Assembly (NCBI GenBank): GCA_964468755.1
Contig: CAYXWH010000050.1
Span: 1-13,904, forward strand
Source: CAYXWH01 sp964468755
GTDB lineage: Bacteria; Chloroflexota; Dehalococcoidia; Dehalococcoidales; RBG-16-60-22
Direction of reading: 5' to 3'
Length of the DNA stretch: 13,904 bases
The position numbers and the translations under genes were made by a program. Below, piece by piece: positions 7,511-13,904 of this stretch. Position 1 is the stretch's first letter. The number at the start of each line of letters is the position of its first letter. Below the pieces are notes generated by a model. It was not told the DNA's origin, ran no database searches, and saw nothing but the letters and a program-made list of their open reading frames with translations.

Positions 7511-9049
7511 ATGTTCCGAAGAAATACGCTGTCCCTGGCAATTATACTGATACTCCTGGGCATTGCCCTGTGGTCAATTTTCCCCTTAGACGCAGCAAGG
7601 TTCGGTCGCGAGGGTATGCGTCTCGGTCTTGACCTGGTCGGCGGGGTTCACCTGGTATATGAAACACAATTCCCGGAAGATGCTACCGCCGAGGAAAAGG
7701 CCAGGGATATGGATCGGGCGCGGATGATCATAGAGCGGCGTATTGACAAGTATGGCGTTACCGAGCCGGTCATTCAGACCCAGGGCACGGAGCGCATTAT
7801 AGTGAAACTACCCGGATTTACCGATGTTGAAGCTGCCAAGAGCCTGGTTGCCCAGACCGGCTACCTGGAGTTCCGTTACGTAGAGCGGGATGGCGAAGGT
7901 GACCCGGTCTATCTCAATGACTACCTGGAAAGTACCGGGAATGAGTTTATCGACAGGACAGAGAATGACAAACGTATATTCGTTGATGCCGTTGGCAGTC
8001 CGATAGCTTTTCTTATCAAGGATGATGAAGGACTCACCTTCATTGACGCGGAAGGCAATCCGCTTGACCCCGAGACGCTTCCCCCCGAAGCCACCGAAAG
8101 TCCTTCCTGGATAGCGGCCCGGGGCGATGATGGTGTCCAGCTCACCGGCGACTTCCTTGACGAGGTGGCACCTACCGTGAGCCAGGAGGTAACCGGCGCC
8201 GAATACCAGGTAAGCATCCAGTGGGATAGTAGAGGGGAGGAAATCTTTGACGAGATTGCCAAATTCCTGTATAACTCCGGCCCCTACGGCACGCCACAGC
8301 GAGCCCTGGGCATCTTCCTGGACGAATCCCTCATCTCCTCTCCGCAAATCCTGGAGCAGGCTTATCGCGGACAAGCCGTCATCACCGGTAATTTTACCCC
8401 GGATGAGGTGGAAGAGCTGGCCAATCTGCTGAAATCCGGTGCACTCCCCATGCCCCTGAAAAAACAGCCCTTTTATCAGGGTAAGGTTGCCGGAACACTG
8501 GGTGCTGACTTCATTGATAAAAGTATAACCGCCGGAATAATCGGTATTATTCTGGTGATGCTGTTCATGATTGCCTACTACCGTCTTTCCGGCTTCTTAG
8601 CCAGCCTGGCGCTGATTTTCTACGGGGCACTGGTACTGGCAATATTCAAGCTCATACCGGTGACTCTGACACTGTCCGGGCTGGGCGGTTTTATCCTGTC
8701 GATAGGCATGGCGGTGGACGCCAACGTCCTCATCTTTGAACGTATGAAGGAAGAATTGAGGAGTGGGCGGACGTTAGGCGCCGCCATTGAAGCCGGCTTT
8801 AACCGTGCCTGGTCGGCTATCCGGGACAGCAACATTACTACCATTATTGTATGTATAATCCTTTACTGGGTGGGTTCCGTCATTGTAGCGGGAGAGACTG
8901 TCCAGGGCTTCGCGCTCACACTGTCAATTGGTGTAATAATCAGTATGTTTACCGCTATCGTGGTCACCCGTACCCTGCTTCGCCTGTTCGTCGGCAGTAA
9001 TCTGGCCAAGAAGACTTCGCTATTCAGTTCCTACTGGGGAAAGAGATGA
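7511..9049 (+). CDS. secD: Protein translocase subunit SecD
   Basis: The 512-residue SecD has an N-terminal membrane helix (about 7-26) and the GLDLVGG signature (39-45). A periplasmic P1 region (about 30-330) follows, with a stretch around 130-200 that looks poorly conserved. The C-terminal part has five membrane helices. The key proton-path aspartate is present as D403 in GMAVDANVLIFER, equivalent to E. coli SecD D519. SecD works with SecF on the outer face of SecYEG, pulling exported proteins using the proton or sodium gradient. AGGGAG lies four bases before the ATG, and the gene starts 12 bases after the nucleotidyltransferase. Its stop overlaps the start of secF. Confidence 0.97.
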   Translation: MFRRNTLSLAIILILLGIALWSIFPLDAARFGREGMRLGLDLVGGVHLVYETQFPEDATAEEKARDMDRARMIIERRIDKYGVTEPVIQTQGTERIIVKLPGFTDVEAAKSLVAQTGYLEFRYVERDGEGDPVYLNDYLESTGNEFIDRTENDKRIFVDAVGSPIAFLIKDDEGLTFIDAEGNPLDPETLPPEATESPSWIAARGDDGVQLTGDFLDEVAPTVSQEVTGAEYQVSIQWDSRGEEIFDEIAKFLYNSGPYGTPQRALGIFLDESLISSPQILEQAYRGQAVITGNFTPDEVEELANLLKSGALPMPLKKQPFYQGKVAGTLGADFIDKSITAGIIGIILVMLFMIAYYRLSGFLASLALIFYGALVLAIFKLIPVTLTLSGLGGFILSIGMAVDANVLIFERMKEELRSGRTLGAAIEAGFNRAWSAIRDSNITTIIVCIILYWVGSVIVAGETVQGFALTLSIGVIISMFTAIVVTRTLLRLFVGSNLAKKTSLFSSYWGKR

Positions 9050-9981
9050 TGTTTGATATTATCGGCAAGAGGTTCTGGTTCTTTCTCATTTCAGGTTTGG
9101 TAATTCTCATCGGTATTATTTCACTGGCCAGTGTAGGCCTCAAGATGAGTATTGAATTCAGCAGCGGCTCCAGATTGAGGCTCAGCTTCGACGAGCAACA
9201 GGTCACCCAGGATCAGATCAGAGATGAAATGTTCAATCTGGGCTATCCTGAAGCAATCATTGAGACCGAACTTATCGCCGACGGACAGGGCGATTTCTTT
9301 ATCCGCACCCGGGAACTATTCGAAAACGAGAAGGATGAAATTGAAGCCGGCCTGGAGGCAAAATTCGGCACAATTACCGAGAAGGAATTCGGTGACGTAT
9401 CACCGGAAGCCGCCCGGGAGACCACCCGCGCCGCCACCATTGCCGTCGCCGTGGCGGCAATCGGCATTCTTCTCTACGTAACCTGGGCATTCCGGCGTAT
9501 GCCCAGGCCGTTCCACTACGGCACGTGTGCCATCATAGCCCTGATACATGATGCGCTGGTCGCCATGGGTATATTCTCCATCCTCAGCGGCATTCTCAAC
9601 TGGCAGATAGACCTGATGTTCATCATCGGCATTCTGGCGGTTATCGGCTATAGTGTGAATAATACCGTGGTTATCTTCGACCGAATACGTGAGAACCTGA
9701 CACTGAGTGCCAGCGCTGACTTCGAGACGGTAGTCAACCGTAGCCTGGTAGACACGCTGGGCCGGTCTATAAACACCAGCTTTACCACGCTGGTTGTGGT
9801 ACTGGCTCTATTCCTCTTTGTGGGCGTATCAATCCAGAACTTCGTCGTCGTGCTTATCATCGGTATCATCGCCGGCACGTTCAGTTCAATCTGCATCGCA
9901 CCGTCATTGCTGGTCGTCTGGGATAAGGGGGAGTGGGGCCGGTTCATCCGATGGCTGCCACTGACCAGGTCAAAAGCCTGA
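9046..9981 (+). CDS. secF: Protein translocase subunit SecF
   Basis: The 311-residue SecF has a first membrane helix (about 11-31), an external domain and five further helices ending near residue 295. The signature YSVNNTVVIFDRIREN (202-217) and the conserved R240 in LGRSINTS confirm the family. SecF partners SecD in the membrane to drive late steps of protein export. The ATG at 9046 overlaps the secD stop by four bases (ATGA); the adjacent ATG at 9049 is equally possible. Two changes stand out. The normally conserved Asp in NDTVV, known to be needed for proton flow, is Asn (N206), and the early DFxGG motif reads EFSSG (37-41). SecD keeps its own aspartate. Confidence 0.96.
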   Translation: MMFDIIGKRFWFFLISGLVILIGIISLASVGLKMSIEFSSGSRLRLSFDEQQVTQDQIRDEMFNLGYPEAIIETELIADGQGDFFIRTRELFENEKDEIEAGLEAKFGTITEKEFGDVSPEAARETTRAATIAVAVAAIGILLYVTWAFRRMPRPFHYGTCAIIALIHDALVAMGIFSILSGILNWQIDLMFIIGILAVIGYSVNNTVVIFDRIRENLTLSASADFETVVNRSLVDTLGRSINTSFTTLVVVLALFLFVGVSIQNFVVVLIIGIIAGTFSSICIAPSLLVVWDKGEWGRFIRWLPLTRSKA

Positions 9982-9997
9982 AAACAGGTGACGTGCC

Positions 9998-10909
9998 ATG
10001 TTTGCCACCAGAAAGGGTGCGGCAATACTGTCTATCACCTCGGTGAGCCTGCTGATAGTATTGAAGGTGGTTGCCAGCATTCTCACCGGTAGTATCTCTA
10101 TCCGCGCGGACGCCTTCCACAGTGTCTTTGACCTTACCGGCGTCATCATTGGCTATATCGGCATCCGTATTTCCGGCAAACCACCCGATGAGCACCATGC
10201 CTTCGGTCACGGCAAGGCGGAAAATATCGCCAGCATGATAATTGCCGGTCTTATTTTCATTGCCGCCGGGACTATTTTCTACGAGGCGGTAAACAGGCTG
10301 ATGAGCGGGCAGACGCTGGAGATGCTGACTATCGGTATCTATGTCACCGCAGCTGTAATTGTGATTAACGGAGCTACCTCCTGGTATGCATTACGAATAG
10401 CCCGCGCCACCGACTCAGTAGCCCTGGAAGCCAGCGCCAGGGACATGCTGGCTGATGTGCTGAGCTCGGTTGCGGTACTAGTCGGCCTGATCCTGGTTAA
10501 TTTTACCGGTCTGGTCATACTTGACCCGATAATTGCCATGCTGGTCGCCATACTAATCGTGAGAACCGCCTACGTCACCATGAAGAAATCACTGGGAGAC
10601 CTTATTGATGTCAAATTGCCTGAGGCGGAAGAGAGTGCCATAGAATCAGCCATTATGGAACATGCGGGCGAGATTATCGGTTACCATAAACTGCGCACCC
10701 GCAAGGCAGGCAACCAGCGCCATATTGACCTGCACCTGGTCATGCCCGGGAGCATGAGCGTCGAAGACTCGCACCGGATGTGCGACCATCTCGAAGAAGA
10801 CATAGAACACAAGCTGCAAAATACCAGTGTAACCATCCATGTTGAACCGTGTGATGGAAACTGCCGGCGCTGTCCGGCTATCTGTCAGAACCGCAGGAAC
10901 GGAGACTGA
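9998..10909 (+). CDS. Cation diffusion facilitator (divalent metal exporter)
   Basis: The 303-residue transporter has the standard CDF plan: six membrane helices in the first about 200 residues, then a cytoplasmic metal-sensing domain. The transport site is HxxxD in helix 2 (H41, D45 in RADAFHSVFD) and DxxxD in helix 5 (D149, D153 in RDMLADVLSS), with HAFGHGKAEN (67-76) between. The mixed HD/DD site does not fit the usual zinc pattern (HD/HD) or the manganese pattern (DD/DD), so the metal is uncertain. The tail holds four cysteines (C285, C289, C292, C296). The gene lies 16 bases after secF behind AGGTGA and is probably the last of the operon. Its stop codon touches that of the convergent deacetylase gene with no bases between. 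Confidence 0.92.
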   Translation: MFATRKGAAILSITSVSLLIVLKVVASILTGSISIRADAFHSVFDLTGVIIGYIGIRISGKPPDEHHAFGHGKAENIASMIIAGLIFIAAGTIFYEAVNRLMSGQTLEMLTIGIYVTAAVIVINGATSWYALRIARATDSVALEASARDMLADVLSSVAVLVGLILVNFTGLVILDPIIAMLVAILIVRTAYVTMKKSLGDLIDVKLPEAEESAIESAIMEHAGEIIGYHKLRTRKAGNQRHIDLHLVMPGSMSVEDSHRMCDHLEEDIEHKLQNTSVTIHVEPCDGNCRRCPAICQNRRNGD

Positions 10910-11941
10910 CTACAGCCCGTGAATTCCCTTTACCGACGCCAGCGAAGACGAAATATCGGGGGCATTGAATTGCGAGGATGATTTCCCCATCGGGTCATCA
11001 ACGGTATTTTTGCCCAGCAACATATCAAAGGTAGCCTTTACCGACGCTGACAGCGCATCGAGATTATAACCGCCCTCCAGGCTGATGACTATCCGTCCGC
11101 CGCACCATCTCTCCGCCAGTTCACGTATAATTTCAACTATCCTGGCGAATCCGCTGACGCTCAACTGCATCATCGCCAGCGGGTCAGCCCAGTGCCCGTC
11201 ATAGCCGGCTGAGACCATGATAAGCTGGGGCTGAAAACGGTCTACCGCCGGAACCACAACCTGGGTAAAGACCTGCTCATATTCGATATCACCACAGCCG
11301 CCGGGAAGTGGTATGTTCACCGTCTTCCCTTTACCCAGCGCGTTACCGGTTTCCCCGATTTGACCCGTCCCCGGGAAAAGGGGGCTCTCATGAGTCGATA
11401 CATAGAGGACCTGCGGACTCCCATAGAAAGTCTCCTGAGTGCCGTTGCCATGATGGACATCAAAATCAACGATGGCGACCCGCTCCAGTCCGCACTGAGT
11501 TATGGCATACCTGGTACCGATAGCCACATTGTTAAACAGGCAGAAGCCCATTGCCCGTCCGGTGGTGGCATGGTGGCCGGGTGGCCGCACCAGGGCAAAG
11601 GCACTGCTCAGCTTACCGCTAATAACCGCATCGGTTGCCTCTATCACGCCACCAGCCGCGCAAAGGGCCGTTTCATAAGAACCGGAGGACATTACCGTGT
11701 CCGGATCCAGCCAGCCCCCGCCCCGTGCCGCCGAATCCCGTATATGCGCGATATACGGCTCCTCATGCACCATCGCCACCTCCTCAAGGGTAGCCTGGCG
11801 TGGCGCAACCGGTTCCAGTTCCCGCTTCAGTCCGGTCTTTTCCAGATACGAGATTATTGCTTCCAGTCGACGAGCATTCTCGACATGCTGCCCGGTGTTA
11901 TGTGTCAGATAGACCGGGTCATAAACGATACCCACGTTCAT
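10910..11941 (-). CDS. Histone deacetylase family protein (class II-type amidohydrolase)
   Basis: The 343-residue protein has the zinc amidohydrolase motifs of the HDAC/AcuC/acetylpolyamine family. RPPGHHA carries the catalytic histidines H123 and H124. Zinc ligands D161 and H163 are in DFDVHHGNG and D248 in SAGYDGHWADP. The transition-state tyrosine Y292 is in LEGGYN. The motif set resembles class II HDAC-like bacterial enzymes. The substrate could be acetyl-lysine proteins, acetylpolyamines or another amide. The ATG at 11941 is chosen because GGAGGAG (11952-11946, minus strand) lies four bases upstream; an earlier in-frame ATG at 11959 would swallow this site. It follows the LysE-family gene by 21 bases in the same minus-strand operon. 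Confidence 0.93.
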   Translation of the reverse strand: MNVGIVYDPVYLTHNTGQHVENARRLEAIISYLEKTGLKRELEPVAPRQATLEEVAMVHEEPYIAHIRDSAARGGGWLDPDTVMSSGSYETALCAAGGVIEATDAVISGKLSSAFALVRPPGHHATTGRAMGFCLFNNVAIGTRYAITQCGLERVAIVDFDVHHGNGTQETFYGSPQVLYVSTHESPLFPGTGQIGETGNALGKGKTVNIPLPGGCGDIEYEQVFTQVVVPAVDRFQPQLIMVSAGYDGHWADPLAMMQLSVSGFARIVEIIRELAERWCGGRIVISLEGGYNLDALSASVKATFDMLLGKNTVDDPMGKSSSQFNAPDISSSLASVKGIHGL

Positions 11942-11945
11942 GTTT

Positions 11946-11952
11946 CTCCTCC
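11946..11952 (-). promoter_or_regulatory. Strong ribosome-binding site fixing the HDAC-family start
   Basis: GGAGGAG on the minus strand ends four bases before the ATG at 11941. It decides between this start and the in-frame ATG at 11959. Confidence 0.75.
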
Positions 11953-11962
11953 ATATCAAGGA

Positions 11963-12574
11963 CTAAACGACTGACTGCACCCCCGATGTCACGAACCACC
12001 CCCCGAATCCCACCAGCAGGAGCGCACAGGCAATAAACAGCCACTCCTGTACCCGGTGTCCCCACAGCGAATGGGTCTTGTACACTGTTGCCGAAACAAA
12101 GGAGAGCCAGACCAGGTCACACAGCCAGTGGACCACAATAAAGACGACCAGCCCCGTCAGCCCGAAATCAAGAAACCGCATCACCAGCATACTGCCGATA
12201 GTTGCCCACCAGACGAGAAAGAACGGGTTCAACCCGCTGGTCAGGATACCGGCGGTAAAGGCGTTGTAGGGTAAATCCTTGCCCCTGTGGATAACGGCAT
12301 TCCGGGCACGGAACATGGCTATCCCCATCCAGATAATCATGCCGCCGCCCAGTATGCTCAGCACAAGTTGCGCGGTGCTATTCTGAAAGAACCGGGCGAA
12401 GCCAAAGTAGATAAGCAGTATCAGCGGGACTTCAATGACGGCATGTCCCAGGGATATCTGCGTGCCGGCCCAGGGAGACTTGTAGCTTTTGGCAAGCGTC
12501 ACGGCAAACATCGGGCCGGGTGCCATCACCCCGGAAAAAGAAATGACTACCACACTGGATAAAATTGGAAGCAT
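11963..12574 (-). CDS. LysE/RhtB-family amino acid exporter
   Basis: A 203-residue hydrophobic protein with about six membrane helices. The family signature APGPM (18-22) lies in the first helix and a second half begins around GLNPFFLVWWA. LysE/RhtB proteins export amino acids or their analogues; the substrate cannot be read from sequence. The conserved pattern, length and topology agree with the family. I chose the ATG at 12574 because AAAGG (12585-12581, minus strand) lies six bases upstream; an in-frame GTG at 12589 is the alternative. It is the first gene of a two-gene minus-strand operon with the HDAC-family gene and has its own strong promoter. Confidence 0.87.
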   Translation of the reverse strand: MLPILSSVVVISFSGVMAPGPMFAVTLAKSYKSPWAGTQISLGHAVIEVPLILLIYFGFARFFQNSTAQLVLSILGGGMIIWMGIAMFRARNAVIHRGKDLPYNAFTAGILTSGLNPFFLVWWATIGSMLVMRFLDFGLTGLVVFIVVHWLCDLVWLSFVSATVYKTHSLWGHRVQEWLFIACALLLVGFGGWFVTSGVQSVV

Positions 12575-12605
12575 GCCCTGCCTTTGCACATACTATGCCC
12601 TCCAG

Positions 12606-12635
12606 ATTATAGCATTCCTTACCTCATTATCCCAA
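12606..12635 (-). promoter_or_regulatory. Strong extended -10 promoter for the LysE-HDAC operon
   Basis: On the minus strand TTGGGA (12635-12630) is followed after 18 bases by a perfect TATAAT (12611-12606), preceded by TGC to form an extended -10. The expected start is near 12599, leaving a leader of about 25 bases to the ATG at 12574. Confidence 0.68.
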
Positions 12636-12639
12636 CCGC

Positions 12640-12668
12640 TTGAGTTAACCACCCTGTTGAATTATACT
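12640..12668 (+). promoter_or_regulatory. Sigma70-type promoter for the NurA gene
   Basis: TTGAGT (12640-12645) and TATACT (12663-12668) are spaced by 17 bases, matching the consensus at four and five of six positions. The expected start is near 12675, giving a leader of about 40 bases before the GTG at 12715. Its -35 box is four bases from the -35 box of the divergent LysE promoter. Confidence 0.6.
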
Positions 12669-12714
12669 GTGGCTATAGAGAAACACTAGTCAGGTATTGT
12701 TAAGGGCTGGAGAG

Positions 12715-13904
12715 GTGTCATTAGATTTATCCAAGATTGTTCCGCAGGTAAGCGGCATGATTACCCGGTTAAAAGACCGCCGCGAGGAAAGACAGAAGCA
12801 CCTGGAAAACGCCCTCGATACTATCCGCGATCAGGCAATTGTCCTCGATGAGTTAAGAAAAAAGATTGCCGCCGGCAAGACCACCTGGCTGGTGGCGGAA
12901 CTGGTCGAAGGTCTGTCCAACCATTACCACGCCTCTTCTATCCCCGCTGAATTTACCGTCATGGCGACCGATGGCTCCCACATTGATGTTGACCGCCACC
13001 GTGCCATGAGGTGTTACCTGTTAAATATTGGCTCGGTAGTGCTCAACTACGGGAGCGAACCATCGGCTGACCTGCAGAGCTTGCCCCACCTCTATTCCGG
13101 GGATGAAGACCTGGTCATCACCTCGCCGGGCGCGGTATCGCGGCAGCAGCCAATAGAGGGCACCCTCCTCGGCATCAAGCGCGGTGTTGAGGAATGCCGC
13201 CGACTGGCTGAACTTGCATCAGAGGTGCCGCCGGGCAGTAACAGCCTGGCGCTGCTTGACGGCTCGCTTATTCTCTGGGGACTTGAGGCATACCCGGAAT
13301 TCGTTACCGACGAGCTGCTGGTCAAAGGCTTCCTGAAATACATGGAGGACATGAGGCAGCTTAACGACAAACGCCATCTGGCCGTTGCCAGCTATATCAG
13401 CTTCCCCCGCAGCACCGATGTGGTGAACGCGCTGCGGGTAGCTATCTGCCCCCACCAGCCGGTCGACTGCGACCGGTTTTGCCCCGCCACCCGCGACTGC
13501 GATGTGGTAGCCGGGGTAAGAGACCGGGACATATTTTTTGAACTGCTCGCCGAGGGCGAACGGTCGGCGCTGTTTATCAGTCCTTCCAAGGTTGTCAAGA
13601 ACCATTACGGAGCGCACCGGATATACTTCTGCTATCTCCGGGCTGGTGATGAGATTGCCCGGGTGGAGGTACCGGAATGGGTAGCCACCGATAGTACCTT
13701 GCTTGACCTTACTCACGCCCTGGTCTTGGACCAGTGCCGCCGGGGACATGGCTACCCGGTGGCACTGAGCGAAGCCCACGAGCAGGCGGTGGTCACCGCC
13801 GCCGACAGAGCCAATTTCTGGGAAATGGTGGAATCGTCAATGGTAGAGGAAAAACTGCCGGTAACCGGCTCCGCCAAGGACTTCAGCAAGCGGACGAGGT
13901 GGGT
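12715..13904 (+). CDS. NurA-domain nuclease, 3' end cut by the window edge
   Basis: The frame stays open from a GTG start to the last base, giving 396 codons plus two bases, probably close to full length. The start fits AAGGG (12702-12706) eight bases upstream and gives the N-terminus MSLDLSKIVPQVSGM, which looks typical of bacterial NurA proteins. NurA motifs are ATDGSHID with D86, LLDGSLI with D182, and GYPVALSEAHEQAV with H355 near the end. NurA is a metal-dependent 5'-3' exonuclease and single-strand endonuclease that trims DNA ends with the hexameric HerA ATPase in archaea and some bacteria. Four cysteines (C245, C252, C256, C262) form a compact cluster that could bind a metal or iron-sulfur centre. 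No herA is visible; it may lie downstream. The gene has its own promoter. Confidence 0.87.
   Translation, partial: MSLDLSKIVPQVSGMITRLKDRREERQKHLENALDTIRDQAIVLDELRKKIAAGKTTWLVAELVEGLSNHYHASSIPAEFTVMATDGSHIDVDRHRAMRCYLLNIGSVVLNYGSEPSADLQSLPHLYSGDEDLVITSPGAVSRQQPIEGTLLGIKRGVEECRRLAELASEVPPGSNSLALLDGSLILWGLEAYPEFVTDELLVKGFLKYMEDMRQLNDKRHLAVASYISFPRSTDVVNALRVAICPHQPVDCDRFCPATRDCDVVAGVRDRDIFFELLAEGERSALFISPSKVVKNHYGAHRIYFCYLRAGDEIARVEVPEWVATDSTLLDLTHALVLDQCRRGHGYPVALSEAHEQAVVTAADRANFWEMVESSMVEEKLPVTGSAKDFSKRTRW

Noticed and set aside
11360..11974. A 204-codon plus-strand open frame
   Set aside because: It lies antisense within the HDAC-family gene, whose catalytic motifs are all intact; the plus-strand translation shows no family pattern.
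12715..13904. NurA as part of a HerA-Sir2 or HerA-NurA phage defence island together with the Sir2 gene
   Set aside because: The Sir2 gene is 7 kb away, in another operon, and is a standard single-domain protein deacylase; no HerA ATPase or other defence gene is visible.

Overview
The window is a compact bacterial chromosome segment with no mobile elements, rRNA, tRNA or CRISPR. It holds fourteen protein-coding genes, thirteen complete and one cut by the right edge. Gene content (ribonuclease Y next to YmdB, separate secD and secF, a sirtuin plus a class II-type histone deacetylase homologue, a bacterial NurA nuclease) and the moderate GC content suggest an uncultured member of Chloroflexota, most likely Dehalococcoidia. 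That placement is inferred from recalled family patterns, not from a search.

Layout: (1) 54-4946, plus strand, a tight run: rny, ymdB-like phosphoesterase, PHP-domain phosphoesterase, divergent PlsY-like acyltransferase, zinc-finger membrane protein, MaoC-like hydratase. (2) 4982-5782, minus strand, a Sir2 deacylase that converges on the MaoC gene and diverges from the next operon. (3) 5951-10909, plus strand: HD-containing tRNA nucleotidyltransferase, secD, secF and a cation diffusion facilitator, behind a strong sigma70-like promoter lying almost on the start codon. (4) 10910-12574, minus strand: a LysE-family exporter followed by a histone-deacetylase-family amidohydrolase. (5) 12715 to the end, plus strand: a NurA-domain nuclease, divergent from the LysE gene.

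Functional themes: the first three genes all cut phosphodiester or phosphate bonds in RNA or nucleotides and look like an RNA-turnover module. The next three concern membranes and acyl chemistry. SecD and SecF form the accessory motor of the Sec translocon. Sir2 and the HDAC homologue are two unrelated deacylase families within 6 kb. NurA usually works with a HerA-type ATPase in DNA end processing; its partner would lie outside the window.

Most of this is housekeeping and I do not see a clear new system. The points most worth a second look are an Asn replacing the conserved proton-path Asp of SecF, a four-cysteine cluster in NurA, a divergent PlsY, the rny-ymdB-PHP grouping, the near-leaderless promoter at 5910-5938 and a compact bidirectional promoter at 12606-12668. 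There is no gene-free stretch longer than 300 bases; the two largest gaps (5783-5950 and 12575-12714) hold divergent promoters.
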